DNA of 32,377 nucleotides. Origin: JAYQUR01 sp038133505 (GTDB taxonomy: Bacteria > Pseudomonadota > Alphaproteobacteria > MPNO01 > UBA830). The notes below the pieces were generated by a model, which saw only the letters and a list, made by a program, of their open reading frames with translations, made no database searches and was not told the origin of the DNA. Positions 1-10,241 of this stretch are shown here, one piece after another (position 1 is the stretch's first letter; each line of letters opens with the position of its first letter). Position numbers and translations under genes: made by a program. Where the stretch lies: positions 1-32,377 of the forward strand of contig JAYPTI010000015.1 of NCBI GenBank assembly GCA_038133505.1, in the 5' to 3' direction.

Positions 1-75
1 CCCCATGAGGATACTGGCGTTGGGTGGCCGGGAGGGGGAGCGGGCCGGTACCGCAACTGAATAGGAGGCTATCCC

Positions 76-447
76 ATGGCGCTCGTACCGCTGGCCGCCA
101 AAGGCAACTTCTTTCACATCTACGATTTCCGCGTTAAGCCCGGCACGGGCGAGGAGTTCGTGAGGAAGTTCGAGGAGTTCGACTACTCGGACGGCAATCC
201 GATGCACAAGTCGCCCTATCAGGTGAAGGACGGCGTGATGCTGCGCGACACCGAGGACCACGACCATTTCTGGCTGATCGGCGAGTGGGCGAGCATCGAG
301 GAACACAAGCGCATCCTCGTCGAGCTCCGGGACATCGCGCCCGAATTCGTCACGTTCATCGAGGACCTCGAAAAGGGCGCTTTTTTGCCGAAATACGGCG
401 AAGTCGTCTCGTCGACGCCGCAGCACATCCTCGACGCGGCGGAATAA
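76..447 (+). CDS. ABM-like (dimeric alpha-beta barrel) small protein
   Basis: This is a 123-residue soluble protein with no signal peptide or membrane segment. The N-terminal beta strand (residues about 12-20), the helix with a GTGEEFVRKFEEF pattern and the FWLIGEWASIEEHKRI stretch (about 65-80) resemble the antibiotic-biosynthesis monooxygenase/Dabb fold. That fold is used by small monooxygenases and by many proteins of unknown role. The start is well supported by TAGGAGG at 62-68, seven bases before ATG. It is convergent with the ABC permease gene, and a palindromic repeat lies between them. The upstream partner, if any, is outside the window. Fold assignment is moderate and no substrate can be inferred. 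Confidence 0.7.
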   Translation: MALVPLAAKGNFFHIYDFRVKPGTGEEFVRKFEEFDYSDGNPMHKSPYQVKDGVMLRDTEDHDHFWLIGEWASIEEHKRILVELRDIAPEFVTFIEDLEKGAFLPKYGEVVSSTPQHILDAAE

Positions 448-469
448 TCGAGCTTCACCCGATCCCTGG

Positions 470-539
470 CCCTCCCCCTCAAGGGGGAGGGGACAAAAAT
501 GCACGAGCAAAACTTTATCCCCTGTCCCCGCTTGCGGGG
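470..539. repeat. GC-rich palindromic intergenic repeat (two hairpins)
   Basis: Two inverted repeats sit in the 123-bp gap between convergent genes. CCCTCCCCCT (470-479) pairs perfectly with AGGGGGAGGG (482-491). CCCCGC (526-531) pairs with GCGGGG (534-539). Further G-rich sequence follows to about 557 and can pair with the C-rich left part. The composition resembles dispersed palindromic repeats common between convergent genes of Alphaproteobacteria. It may also end transcription from both sides, although there is no clean U tract. Confidence 0.65.
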
Positions 540-570
540 GGAGGGTTAGGGAGGGGGGCTCTGACCGGCC

Positions 571-1365
571 TCAGTCCTTGAGCTTGTAGCCGCGCGCGAA
601 CATGGCGTGGCAGATGCCGATGAGGATCACGTTGAGGATCGTTATCACGGCGATGCCGGTCCAGATCGGCGCGTCCGACGTGCCGATGAAGCCGGAGCGG
701 AGGCCGTCAATCAGATAGAAAAACGGATTGAACATCGCGACCGTCTGCCAGAAATCGGGCAGGCGCTCGATCGAGTAGAACGTCCCCGACAGGAACGACA
801 GCGGCGTGATGATGAAGTTCGTCACCGAGGCGACATTGTCGTACTTGTCCGCCCAGATCGCGGTGATCAGCCCGAGCGCGGACAGCATGATCGACGCCGA
901 TACGCCGTGGAACGCGACGATCCAGGGGTTTACGACCGCCAGCCCCGTCGTCAGCCACATCACCGAGCCGACCAGCACGCCGACGATCACGCCCCGCGTG
1001 ACGCTGCCGGCGATGAATCCGATCGTCAGTTCCGCCGGCGTCATCGGCGGCATCAGCAGATCGACGATGCTTCCCTGGATCTTGAGGATCAGCATCGAGG
1101 AAGACGTGTTCGCGAACGAGTTCTGGACGATGGCGAACACGATCAGGCCGGGCGCGAGGAATATCTCGAACGGCACGTCCTTAACCGTCTCGACGGCGCG
1201 GCCGAGCGCGAGCGAGAAGACCGCGAGGAACAGCAGCGTCGTGACCATCGGCGCGACCAGCGTCTGGAAGCCGACCTTCCAGAACCGGCGCACCTCCTTC
1301 ATGTAGTGGGTCCACAGGCCGAGCCAGTTCACCCGGCCCATGCGGTCGACGCGCAGCGCGCTCAT
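571..1365 (-). CDS. ABC-2 type transporter permease
   Basis: This is a 264-residue inner-membrane protein with about six hydrophobic segments (roughly residues 34-56, 68-92, 113-140, 148-170, 180-200, 235-258) and a short cytoplasmic N-terminus. The layout, size and the LAPGLIVFAIVQNSFANTSSSMLILK and PLSFLSGTFYSIERLP regions match ABC-2 permeases of the YadH/NodJ type, which export polysaccharides, lipids or drugs with a separate ATPase. That ATPase is usually the gene just upstream. Here the upstream gene, 17 bp away on the same strand, is a mechanosensitive channel, and no ATPase gene is present in the window. The permease must borrow an ATPase encoded elsewhere or has been separated from it. 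The substrate is unknown. Confidence 0.85.
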   Translation of the reverse strand: MSALRVDRMGRVNWLGLWTHYMKEVRRFWKVGFQTLVAPMVTTLLFLAVFSLALGRAVETVKDVPFEIFLAPGLIVFAIVQNSFANTSSSMLILKIQGSIVDLLMPPMTPAELTIGFIAGSVTRGVIVGVLVGSVMWLTTGLAVVNPWIVAFHGVSASIMLSALGLITAIWADKYDNVASVTNFIITPLSFLSGTFYSIERLPDFWQTVAMFNPFFYLIDGLRSGFIGTSDAPIWTGIAVITILNVILIGICHAMFARGYKLKD

Positions 1366-1382
1366 CGGCTCAGCCGTTGCAT

Positions 1383-3797
1383 TCAGTTATCATCGGGGGC
1401 GTTGTCGACGCGGTCCGTTCGCGCCGGACCGCCGCCGGACGGACCCGCGTCGCCCGGCTGTCCGCCGCCGCGGTTGGCGGCCAGCGAGACGAACGCCGGC
1501 GGCGCGCCGCCGCCCTTGTTCTCGCCGAAATAGACCGTCTGGTGCGGGAACGGAATCTCGATGCCGAGCTCGTCGAACTTTCGCTTCATGCGCCGGTTGA
1601 ACTCGCGGCCGACCTCCCACTGCTTGATCGGCTTGGTCGTGAAGCGCGCCTTGATGACGATCGCGGAGTCGCCGAAGCTGTCGAGCCCGAGGATTTCGAG
1701 CGGCTCGTTGATCAGCGCGCCGTAGTATTCGTCCGCCTGCATTTCCGCGCCGAGATCGCGCAGCACCTGGATAACCTCGTCGACGTCTTCGCGGTAGGCA
1801 ATGCCGACGTTGAAGACATAGCGCGAATAATCCTTGGTCATGTTCTCAACCGTCGTCACCGCGCTGAACGGAATGGTGTGAACGTTTCCGGCGAGGTCGC
1901 GCAGCCGGATGGTGCGGATGGTGATCGCCTCGACGAGACCCGACTTGTCGCTGACGCGGACCACGTCGCCGACGGCGAACTGGTCCTCGGCGAGGATGAA
2001 CAGACCCGTGATCACATCCTTCACCAGCGTCTGCGAGCCGAATCCGACGGCGAGGCCGACGACGCCGGCGCCGGCGAGCAGCGGGCCGATGTCGACCCCG
2101 ACCTGCGACAGGATGATGAAACCGCCGATGGTGGCGATGATGATCAGCGATGCCTTGCGCAGCAGCGGCAGCAGCGTCCGCGCACGCGCGCTGATATCGC
2201 CGTCGCCGTTCTCGCCGCGCGACAGATAGCGTTCGATGACCGACGCCACCATTTCCCAGAACAGGATCGACAGCACGCTCACCAGCGCGATGGAGATCAC
2301 GCTGCCGGAGATCCGCCGGCCGAGCGGCGTGCCGACCCAGTCGAAGGCGTTAACGCCCCACGCCTCGAGAATCGCGAACGTCGCGAGCACCAGCACCACG
2401 CCGTTGATCACGTAATGCAGGATCGCGAAATAGCGGTTCGCCCGGAAGGCGAGACCGGGGAAGCGGTCCATCGTCTCCTGCCGGATGCCGAAGCCGGCCT
2501 CCATGGCGTGATGCGAGGCGATCATGATCAGCTTCGCCGCGACGAGGATGACCAGGCTGAGGAGCGTCGCCTCGAACACGAATTCGAACCCGCCGCGGAT
2601 CTCCAGCGCCCAGGCGAGATACAGCGCGAACACATAGACGATCGCGAGCGCGTGCCAGACGTCCGCGAACCGCCGCCGCATCATGCGCAGGCCGCGCGAG
2701 CCCCGTTCCTGACCGCCGCGGATCGCATCGCCGACGCTTTTCCGGTTCTGAAGGATGAAAATCATCGCGAGCAGAACGAGCAGCAGGCCGATGACTTTCA
2801 TCACCGCGGAATGCCCGCTCGCCGGCAGGCCGAGCAGCAGCGCCGCCTCGGCCAGGAAGTATCCGTAGACGACGAGATTCGCGAAGCGGCGCGTCCAGAT
2901 GACGAAGTAGTTCGCCGTCTCGTCCGAAAGGTTCAGCACCCTGAGGTTGGAGGCGCGCGGCGCGAACAGCATCCGCGCGGCGGCCATGATCGACCGGGCA
3001 ATCACGCTCGCATTGATCAGCGCAATGGCGACCAGCCGCGTCACCTGGCCGGGATCGAGCAGCGACAGGACGATATAGGCCGCCGCGCCGAACGCGGCGA
3101 TGGGAATGATGTCGACGACCGTCCGGGCCAGCAGGAACGGGATGCGGACCATCAGGCTCGGCAGTTGCTGCCCCTCGATCGCGCTCCGCGGCCCCCGCAG
3201 CAGAAGCCGCAACAGGAATTCGCCCACAAAGCCCGCGGCGATCACCAGCAGAACCTTCCAGATCACGCGGAGCCAGATCTCGCGCTTGTCGGGCTCGGTG
3301 TACTGGCGCTCCGCCCAGTCGAGCAGGCGCGGCGCGTCCACGAGCAGGCCCGCGCCCGCGACGAGCTGGGCGCTGACCGCTTCGATGCGGTCAGAGATCA
3401 GTCCGATGATGCGGGCGCGGCCGCTCATGATGTCGGCGGCGCCGGATTCTCCCTCGTCAGGGACGGCCGCCTCTCCCTTCGAGACGGCGCGCAGCCCCTT
3501 GAGGTTCCTGATCAGCCGGTCGCGGGCGTCCTGGCTCTCGAGGGTGGCGATCAGATCGTCTATTTCGGGCGCCGACAGGCCGGAAGCTTCGAGGGCAGCG
3601 GCTTTTTCGCGCTGCTGGCGCTTGGCGACGGCCTGTTTCTGGGATTCCGCCTGCGCGGCCTGCGCCTTGAGGACAGCCGGGTTCTGGGCGGCGGCAGGCG
3701 CGGCATACAGGGCTGCGAGCGCGAGGACCGCAAACGCGGAAGCGGCGGTCAGCCGCCGGAAATTCCAGAACATTTTCATCGGGAACTGGTCGGTCAT
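1383..3797 (-). CDS. Large MscS-family mechanosensitive ion channel
   Basis: This is an 804-residue channel, much longer than the roughly 290-residue MscS. A signal peptide ends near AAPAAAQ (about residue 38) and is followed by a Gln/Ala/Lys-rich, probably coiled-coil periplasmic segment. About ten membrane spans come next. The conserved MscS core begins near residue 548, with a glycine/alanine-rich pore helix (LLAGAGVVGLAVGFGSQ), the beta domain (VGDVVRVSDKSGLVEAI) and the alpha/beta vestibule to about residue 757. The tail is Gly/Pro-rich and disordered. The start chosen is MTDQFP, because an AGG lies upstream of it; a second Met at 3779 is possible. The open frame continues upstream to 5294 only as a shadow of the flavoprotein gene. 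The likely role is relief of hypo-osmotic pressure. It is probably co-transcribed with the ABC permease. Confidence 0.88.
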   Translation of the reverse strand: MTDQFPMKMFWNFRRLTAASAFAVLALAALYAAPAAAQNPAVLKAQAAQAESQKQAVAKRQQREKAAALEASGLSAPEIDDLIATLESQDARDRLIRNLKGLRAVSKGEAAVPDEGESGAADIMSGRARIIGLISDRIEAVSAQLVAGAGLLVDAPRLLDWAERQYTEPDKREIWLRVIWKVLLVIAAGFVGEFLLRLLLRGPRSAIEGQQLPSLMVRIPFLLARTVVDIIPIAAFGAAAYIVLSLLDPGQVTRLVAIALINASVIARSIMAAARMLFAPRASNLRVLNLSDETANYFVIWTRRFANLVVYGYFLAEAALLLGLPASGHSAVMKVIGLLLVLLAMIFILQNRKSVGDAIRGGQERGSRGLRMMRRRFADVWHALAIVYVFALYLAWALEIRGGFEFVFEATLLSLVILVAAKLIMIASHHAMEAGFGIRQETMDRFPGLAFRANRYFAILHYVINGVVLVLATFAILEAWGVNAFDWVGTPLGRRISGSVISIALVSVLSILFWEMVASVIERYLSRGENGDGDISARARTLLPLLRKASLIIIATIGGFIILSQVGVDIGPLLAGAGVVGLAVGFGSQTLVKDVITGLFILAEDQFAVGDVVRVSDKSGLVEAITIRTIRLRDLAGNVHTIPFSAVTTVENMTKDYSRYVFNVGIAYREDVDEVIQVLRDLGAEMQADEYYGALINEPLEILGLDSFGDSAIVIKARFTTKPIKQWEVGREFNRRMKRKFDELGIEIPFPHQTVYFGENKGGGAPPAFVSLAANRGGGQPGDAGPSGGGPARTDRVDNAPDDN

Positions 3798-3887
3798 CGG
3801 CCGCAACCTATCGTCTGAAACGAACGTTGTCACATGGTTTGGCGGACGGCCGCGGCGGTGTAAATTGCGCGAAACAGGGAGGGTACG

Positions 3888-5363
3888 ATGACGGAACTTC
3901 AGTGCGACGTGCTGGTGATCGGCGGCGGCGGGGCCGGCCTCGCCGCTGCGATTGAGGCGAAGGAACGGGGAGCGCGGACGGTTCTGATCGAAAAGAACCC
4001 CGAGCTCGGCGGCACGACCGCCTGGTCGATCGGCTCGTTCACCGCGACGCAGACCCCGCAACAGCTCGCCGCCGGAATCGAGGACGGCCCGGACGCCCAC
4101 TTCGAGGACATGCCGAAATTCTCCGGCAAGGACGCCGACCGGGACAACCCGGCACTGCGCCGGATCTTCGTCGACAATGCGAACCAGACGATGCGCTGGC
4201 TGATGTCGATGGGCGTCGAATTCTTCGGCCCGATGCCGGAACCGCCGCACACGAAGCCGCGCATGCACAACGTGCTGCCCAGCTCGCGCGCCTATATCGC
4301 CCGGCTCGGCGCCCATGCGCGGAAGGTCGGCGTCGATGTCCGCTGCGGCGTGCGTGCCTCGAAGTTCCTCGTCGAGGACGGCGCCGTGACCGGCATCGAA
4401 GGCACCGGCCCGGACGGCCCCGTCACGATTTCCGCCCGCGCCACCGTTCTTGCGAGCGGCGACTACGCGGCGAGCGAAAGCCTGAAGGCGAAATACATCT
4501 CCGCGGAAGTCTCTCGCGTCGACGCGATGAACCCGACCGCGACCGGCGACGGCCACGAGATGGCCTTCCCGCTGGGCGCGCGGGTGATCAACGGCGACAT
4601 CCTGTCGGGTCCCAACCTGCGGTTCGTGCCGCCGCCGAAGGAGACGATCGAGCGCCGCCTGCCGCCGTCGCGGCTCGTGACCAAGACGATGAAGCTCGGC
4701 CTCACCTACGCGCCCGACTGGCTGCTGCGCCCGTTCGTCCTGCGTTTCACGACGACGTCGATGGCGCCGGAGCTGCACCTGTTCCAGGCGGGCGCGCTGC
4801 TCGTCGACAAGACCGGCGCACGCATCGACGCGCCGCCGCCGCAACTCGGCCTGCGCACTGCCGAACGGCCGGACAAGATCGGCTACGTGATCGTCGATGC
4901 GGCGCTGGCGAAGCTCTATTCGGCCTGGCCGCACTTCGTCGCCACCGCGCCCGGCGTCGCCTACGCCTATTTCGACGATTTCCGGAAGACGCGGCCGGAC
5001 ATCTTCCACCGCGCCGACAGCATCCCGGCGCTCGCCGAAAAGCTCGGCATGGACGCCGCAGCGCTCGAAGCCGCCATCGCCGGGCACAACGGCGGCGATG
5101 TGCCGAACAAGCTGACGCAGGCGCCCTTCTACGCGCTGGGCCCGGCCAAGAGCTATATCGTGCTGACCGGCGGCGGCCTCGCCGTCGACGAGGAGCTGCG
5201 GCTGCTCGGCGAAGGCGACAAGCCGATCCCCGGCCTGTGGGCGGCGGGATCGGCCGGCCAGGGCGGGCTGATGCTGAAGGGCCACGGCCACCACATCGGC
5301 TGGGCCTTCACGTCGGGCCGGATCGCGGGCCGCCGTGCGGCACAGGCGGCAACGAACGGCTAA
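3888..5363 (+). CDS. FAD-dependent oxidoreductase (fumarate reductase/KstD-like flavoprotein)
   Basis: This is a 491-residue flavoprotein. The FAD-binding Rossmann motif lies at the N-terminus (VIGGGGAGLAAA, glycines 12-17), with the ribose-binding Glu35 at the end of strand two, followed by the ELGGTTAWSIG motif. The C-terminal FAD segment reads GLWAAGSAGQGG, then GHGHHIGWAFTSGRIAG. This architecture is that of the soluble fumarate reductase/3-ketosteroid dehydrogenase family, which oxidises or reduces C-C bonds next to a carbonyl. No signal peptide, heme site or FMN site is visible. The start is supported by GGGAGGG just upstream of ATG. It is transcribed alone, divergent from the channel gene by 90 bp. 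The substrate is not predictable. Confidence 0.85.
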   Translation: MTELQCDVLVIGGGGAGLAAAIEAKERGARTVLIEKNPELGGTTAWSIGSFTATQTPQQLAAGIEDGPDAHFEDMPKFSGKDADRDNPALRRIFVDNANQTMRWLMSMGVEFFGPMPEPPHTKPRMHNVLPSSRAYIARLGAHARKVGVDVRCGVRASKFLVEDGAVTGIEGTGPDGPVTISARATVLASGDYAASESLKAKYISAEVSRVDAMNPTATGDGHEMAFPLGARVINGDILSGPNLRFVPPPKETIERRLPPSRLVTKTMKLGLTYAPDWLLRPFVLRFTTTSMAPELHLFQAGALLVDKTGARIDAPPPQLGLRTAERPDKIGYVIVDAALAKLYSAWPHFVATAPGVAYAYFDDFRKTRPDIFHRADSIPALAEKLGMDAAALEAAIAGHNGGDVPNKLTQAPFYALGPAKSYIVLTGGGLAVDEELRLLGEGDKPIPGLWAAGSAGQGGLMLKGHGHHIGWAFTSGRIAGRRAAQAATNG

Positions 5364-5375
5364 GCGGGATTCTCT

Positions 5376-6284
5376 TTATCTGATCAGATCCCAGCGCGGC
5401 GCGTCGCCGAAACGCGCCCGCAGGAAATCGATCAGCAGCCTGATCTTGGCCGGCACGCGCGGCGCGGGCGGATAGAGGGCGTGCAGCGCCACGTCGGGCG
5501 CGGCGTAGTCGTCGAGAATCGTCTGCAGGCGTCCTTCCTGCAGATCGGGGCCGGCGATAAAGGTCGGCAGCAGCGCAATGCCGAGGCCCCTCACCGCGCC
5601 GGCGCACAGCACCTCCGCGTTGTTCGAGCACAGCACGCCGGTCAGCCGCACGGTATGGACGCCGTCCGGCCCTTCGAGCCGCCAGCTGTTGCCGGTCGCG
5701 AGATGGCCGTACTGCAGACAGCGATGATCGGCGAGCTCCCGCGGGTGGGCGGGCGCGCCGTGCGCCGCGACATAGCCGGGCGAGGCGCAGATCACGCGGC
5801 GGATCGGCGCGAGACGGCGCGCGATGAGGCTCGAATCCTCGAGCGCCGCGATGCGCAGCACGAGGTCGTACCCCTCCTCCACCAGGTCGACCCGGCTGTC
5901 GCTCAGCGTCGCCTCGACGGCGAGATCGGGCCACTCGGCCATGAAATCGGCGAGAGCCGGGCCGAGATGGAGCGTCCCGAACGACATCGGCGCATTGAGC
6001 CGGATCGTGCCGCGCGGTTCGTCCTGCAGCCCCGCGATCTCGCGGCCGGCGTCCTCGAGGTCCGCGAGGATCGCGGCGCCGCGCGCGTAATAGGTCTCGC
6101 CCGCCTCGGTCGGCGACACGCGCCGCGTCGTCCGGTTCAGCAGCCGGACGCCGAGATCGTCCTCCAGCCGCGCGACCAGCTTGCTGACCGACGACCGCGT
6201 CGCGCCCCGCCGGCGGGCGGCGGCGGCGAAGCTGCCGGTCTCCACGACGTCGGCGAACGCCCTGAGGCTGTCGAATCTGTCCAT
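5376..6284 (-). CDS. LysR-family transcriptional regulator
   Basis: This is a 302-residue regulator of standard LysR length. The winged helix-turn-helix covers about residues 1-60 (FADVVETGSFAAAARRRGATRSSVSKLVARLEDDLGVRLLNRTTRRVSPTEAG). The effector-binding domain follows (about 90-295) and resembles the LTTR_CrgA/PecT-like subgroup. It ends 12 bp from the convergent flavoprotein gene. It is divergent from pirin with 125 bp between them. LysR/pirin pairs are common in proteobacteria, so this protein probably controls pirin and itself through the dyads at 6290-6334. Confidence 0.93.
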   Translation of the reverse strand: MDRFDSLRAFADVVETGSFAAAARRRGATRSSVSKLVARLEDDLGVRLLNRTTRRVSPTEAGETYYARGAAILADLEDAGREIAGLQDEPRGTIRLNAPMSFGTLHLGPALADFMAEWPDLAVEATLSDSRVDLVEEGYDLVLRIAALEDSSLIARRLAPIRRVICASPGYVAAHGAPAHPRELADHRCLQYGHLATGNSWRLEGPDGVHTVRLTGVLCSNNAEVLCAGAVRGLGIALLPTFIAGPDLQEGRLQTILDDYAAPDVALHALYPPAPRVPAKIRLLIDFLRARFGDAPRWDLIR

Positions 6285-6289
6285 GGCCT

Positions 6290-6334
6290 ATTGTATCTGA
6301 TTTGGATGCAATATGGGTCTTCTTTCGCATATTG
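6290..6334. promoter_or_regulatory. Nested inverted repeats, candidate LysR operator
   Basis: Two overlapping dyads lie between the divergent LysR and pirin genes. ATTGTATC (6290-6297) pairs with GATGCAAT (6305-6312) at seven of eight positions, and the 7-bp spacer and outer T/A spacing are typical of a LysR box. CAATATG (6309-6315) pairs perfectly with CATATTG (6328-6334) across 12 bp. They share the CAAT at 6309-6312. Two adjacent, overlapping sites fit a LysR recognition site plus activation site. The local sequence is AT-rich in a GC-rich genome. Confidence 0.65.
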
Positions 6335-6409
6335 TTTATTGTTACGGACAGGCCAGATTCATCCCATCGACGCCCCCCTTGGGGCCGCTTTCGACTGGAG
6401 GACACACGG

Positions 6410-7111
6410 ATGATCAAGGTTCGACGCGCCAACGACCGCGGCAAGGCCAATCTCGGCTGGCTCGAGTCCAGCCATACGTTTTCGTTCGGGCATTACTACG
6501 ACCCGGCGCATATGGGCTTCGGCCCGCTGCGGGTCATCAACGAGGACCGCGTGCAACCGGGCCAGGGCTTCCCGACCCACGGCCACGAGAACATGGAGAT
6601 CGTCTCCTACGTTCTCGACGGCGCACTGGAGCACAAGGATTCGATCGGCACCGGCTCGGTGATCCGGCCCGGCGAGGTCCAGCGCATGAGCGCCGGCACC
6701 GGCATCCGCCACAGCGAATACAACCACTCTCAGGAAGACCTCGTTCACTTCCTGCAGATCTGGATCATCCCGGAAGAGGACGGGATCGACCCGGGGTACG
6801 AGCAGAAGACGTTTCCCGACGCGGAGCGCCGCGGCAAGCTGCGTCTCGTCGCCGCCGGCGACGCGCGCAACGGCGCGCTGAAGCTGCATCAGGACGTCGA
6901 TCTGTATGCGACGCTGCTCGACGACGGCGAGACGGCGGCGCTCGAGCTTCGCCCCGGCCGCAAAGTCTGGGTCCAGGTGGCGCGCGGGTCCGTCGACGTC
7001 AACGGCGCGACGCTGGCCGCGGGCGACGGCGCCGCGCTCGACGGCGAGACGGCGCTGTCGCTCACCGCGACGTCCGATGCGGAAGCGCTGGTGTTCGACA
7101 TGGCGGCGTAA
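6410..7111 (+). CDS. Pirin family protein
   Basis: This is a 233-residue bicupin protein of full pirin length. The four metal ligands of the family are all present: His57 and His59 (THGHENMEIVSY), then His101 and Glu103 (GIRHSEYN). The N-terminal DPAHMGFGPLRVINED stretch is also characteristic. Pirins bind Fe(II). Some have quercetinase activity and others act as redox-sensing partners. The start MIKVRRAND is chosen because CTGGAGGA (6395-6402) precedes it; a longer frame from 6302 would run through the operator region. It is likely controlled by the divergent LysR regulator. Confidence 0.93.
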   Translation: MIKVRRANDRGKANLGWLESSHTFSFGHYYDPAHMGFGPLRVINEDRVQPGQGFPTHGHENMEIVSYVLDGALEHKDSIGTGSVIRPGEVQRMSAGTGIRHSEYNHSQEDLVHFLQIWIIPEEDGIDPGYEQKTFPDAERRGKLRLVAAGDARNGALKLHQDVDLYATLLDDGETAALELRPGRKVWVQVARGSVDVNGATLAAGDGAALDGETALSLTATSDAEALVFDMAA

Positions 7112-7118
7112 TCCGCAG

Positions 7119-7187
7119 CCCTTCGGCCGGCCGCCGAAAGGGACTGGAATGGCGCGGACGAACGGGTAAGCTTGGCCCCGTTCGTCC
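7119..7187. other. Two hairpins between pirin and fhs
   Basis: The 102-bp gap holds two inverted repeats. CCCTTCGGC near 7119 pairs with GCCGAAAGGG near 7133-7142, with one bulged base. GGACGAACGGG (7156-7166) pairs perfectly over 11 bp with CCCGTTCGTCC (7177-7187) across a 10-nt loop. The hairpins follow the pirin stop codon and precede the fhs start at 7214. They could end pirin transcription or form a leader structure for fhs. There is no U tract, so classic intrinsic termination is not shown. Confidence 0.5.
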
Positions 7188-7213
7188 CGCCACCTTCCTG
7201 AACGGATTTCCGC

Positions 7214-8893
<1,680 letters not shown>

Positions 8894-8943
8894 CGCTACC
8901 CGGCCGCATTCCCTCGCCGCGTAAAATGGCCTAAACGGAACGC

Positions 8944-10191
8944 ATGGCCCTCGCCCCCACCGCCAGCGACACCAACGCGCCGACCGGACCGCTCCACCCC
9001 TACCGGTGGGCGATGCTGGCGGGCGTGTGGCTGGTCTATTTCACGTTCGCGATGGCGATCACGTCGATCGCGCCGCTGGTCTACAAGATCATGGGCGATC
9101 TCAATATGCATCGGGGCCAGATGGGCACGGTGCTGGCAGCGTGGCAGCTCACCTATATCTTCTCGTCGGTGCCGGGCGGCGGCATGCTCGACCGGTTCGG
9201 GCCGCGGCGGGCTATGTTCGTCGCCACGCTGGTGATCGCGCTGTCCGTTTTCCTGCGGGGCTTCGCAAGCGACTACGTCACGCTGCTGCTCGCCGTGATG
9301 GTGTTCGGCCTGGGCGGTCCGCTGATCTCGTCGGGCGCACCGAAGGTGGTCAGCCTGTGGTTCACCGGCAAGAACCGCGGCCTCGCCATGGGCATCTACT
9401 TCACCGGCAACGCGTCGGGCGGCATCGTCGCGGTGGCGCTCACCAACAGCGTGTTCCTGCCGCTGGTGGGCGGCGACTGGCGCGACGTGATGTTCCTCGT
9501 CTCGGGCTTCGTGTTGGCATCGGGCGTGATCTGGATGCTCATCAGCGCCCACCCCGCAAGCCGCGCGATGGAGGCGAAACTGAAGGCGGAGCCGAAACGC
9601 GGCTCCGTGGAGGTGTTCCTCGAACTGGTGCGCGACCCCGTCGTCCGGCTCGTCCTCCTGATGGGGCTGTTCATCCTTTTCTACAATCACGGCATGAACC
9701 ACTGGCTGCCGGAGCTGCTGCGGTCCTACGGCATGACGCCGTCCGAAGCCGGTTACTGGGCCGCCATCCCGACGCTGTTCGGCATGGTCGCCTCGCTGTC
9801 GCTGCCCCGCATGGCGACGCCGGAATGGCGGTTCCAGATACTGCTCGGCCTGTTCTGCTGCGCCGCCACGGCGACGATCCTCGTCTGGTCGCAGAACGAC
9901 GCGCTGGTCGCCATCGGCCTCGTCGTCCAGGGCATGTGCCGCGGCGCGATGACGTCGATCTCGATCCTGCTGCTGATGGATTCCGGCGACGGCAGCTCGA
10001 GCCGCGTCGGCGCGGCGAGCGGGCTCTATTTCTCGGTCGGCGAGGTCGGCGGCGTGCTCGGCCCGATGTCGATGGGCGCCCTCGCCCACGTCACCGGCGA
10101 CTTCGACGCCTCGCTGTTCATGATGTTCGGCGTGGCGTGTTTGCTGATTCTGATCCTGACGCGGCTCAGAATGGTGCAACGGCGGACGTGA
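8944..10191 (+). CDS. MFS transporter
   Basis: This is a 415-residue major facilitator protein with 12 predicted membrane spans. The cytoplasmic loop 2-3 signature is visible as GGGMLDRFGPRRAMF (about residues 78-92). Each half carries six spans, with a charged central loop around residues 200-220 (MEAKLKAEPKRGS). The closest general resemblance is to the CynX/NimT or oxalate-formate-antiporter-like groups. Substrate cannot be read from sequence. Its position just after formate-THF ligase makes a small organic anion possible, but this is only a guess. The SDR gene follows after 50 bp. Confidence 0.88.
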   Translation: MALAPTASDTNAPTGPLHPYRWAMLAGVWLVYFTFAMAITSIAPLVYKIMGDLNMHRGQMGTVLAAWQLTYIFSSVPGGGMLDRFGPRRAMFVATLVIALSVFLRGFASDYVTLLLAVMVFGLGGPLISSGAPKVVSLWFTGKNRGLAMGIYFTGNASGGIVAVALTNSVFLPLVGGDWRDVMFLVSGFVLASGVIWMLISAHPASRAMEAKLKAEPKRGSVEVFLELVRDPVVRLVLLMGLFILFYNHGMNHWLPELLRSYGMTPSEAGYWAAIPTLFGMVASLSLPRMATPEWRFQILLGLFCCAATATILVWSQNDALVAIGLVVQGMCRGAMTSISILLLMDSGDGSSSRVGAASGLYFSVGEVGGVLGPMSMGALAHVTGDFDASLFMMFGVACLLILILTRLRMVQRRT

Positions 10192-10241
10192 GCGTACCCG
10201 CCGACCGTGTTATTCCTATGGACGGGAACGCGGGGGGCGAA

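Noticed and set aside
1377..3818. An 813-codon open frame on the plus strand opposite the MscS gene
   Set aside because: Its product is Arg/Asp/His/Gln-rich low-complexity sequence, typical of antisense frames in GC-rich DNA. The minus strand encodes a clear channel.
3798..5294. Upstream extension of the MscS frame to 5294
   Set aside because: It lies antisense to the flavoprotein gene and has no family features. The signal peptide places the true start near 3797.
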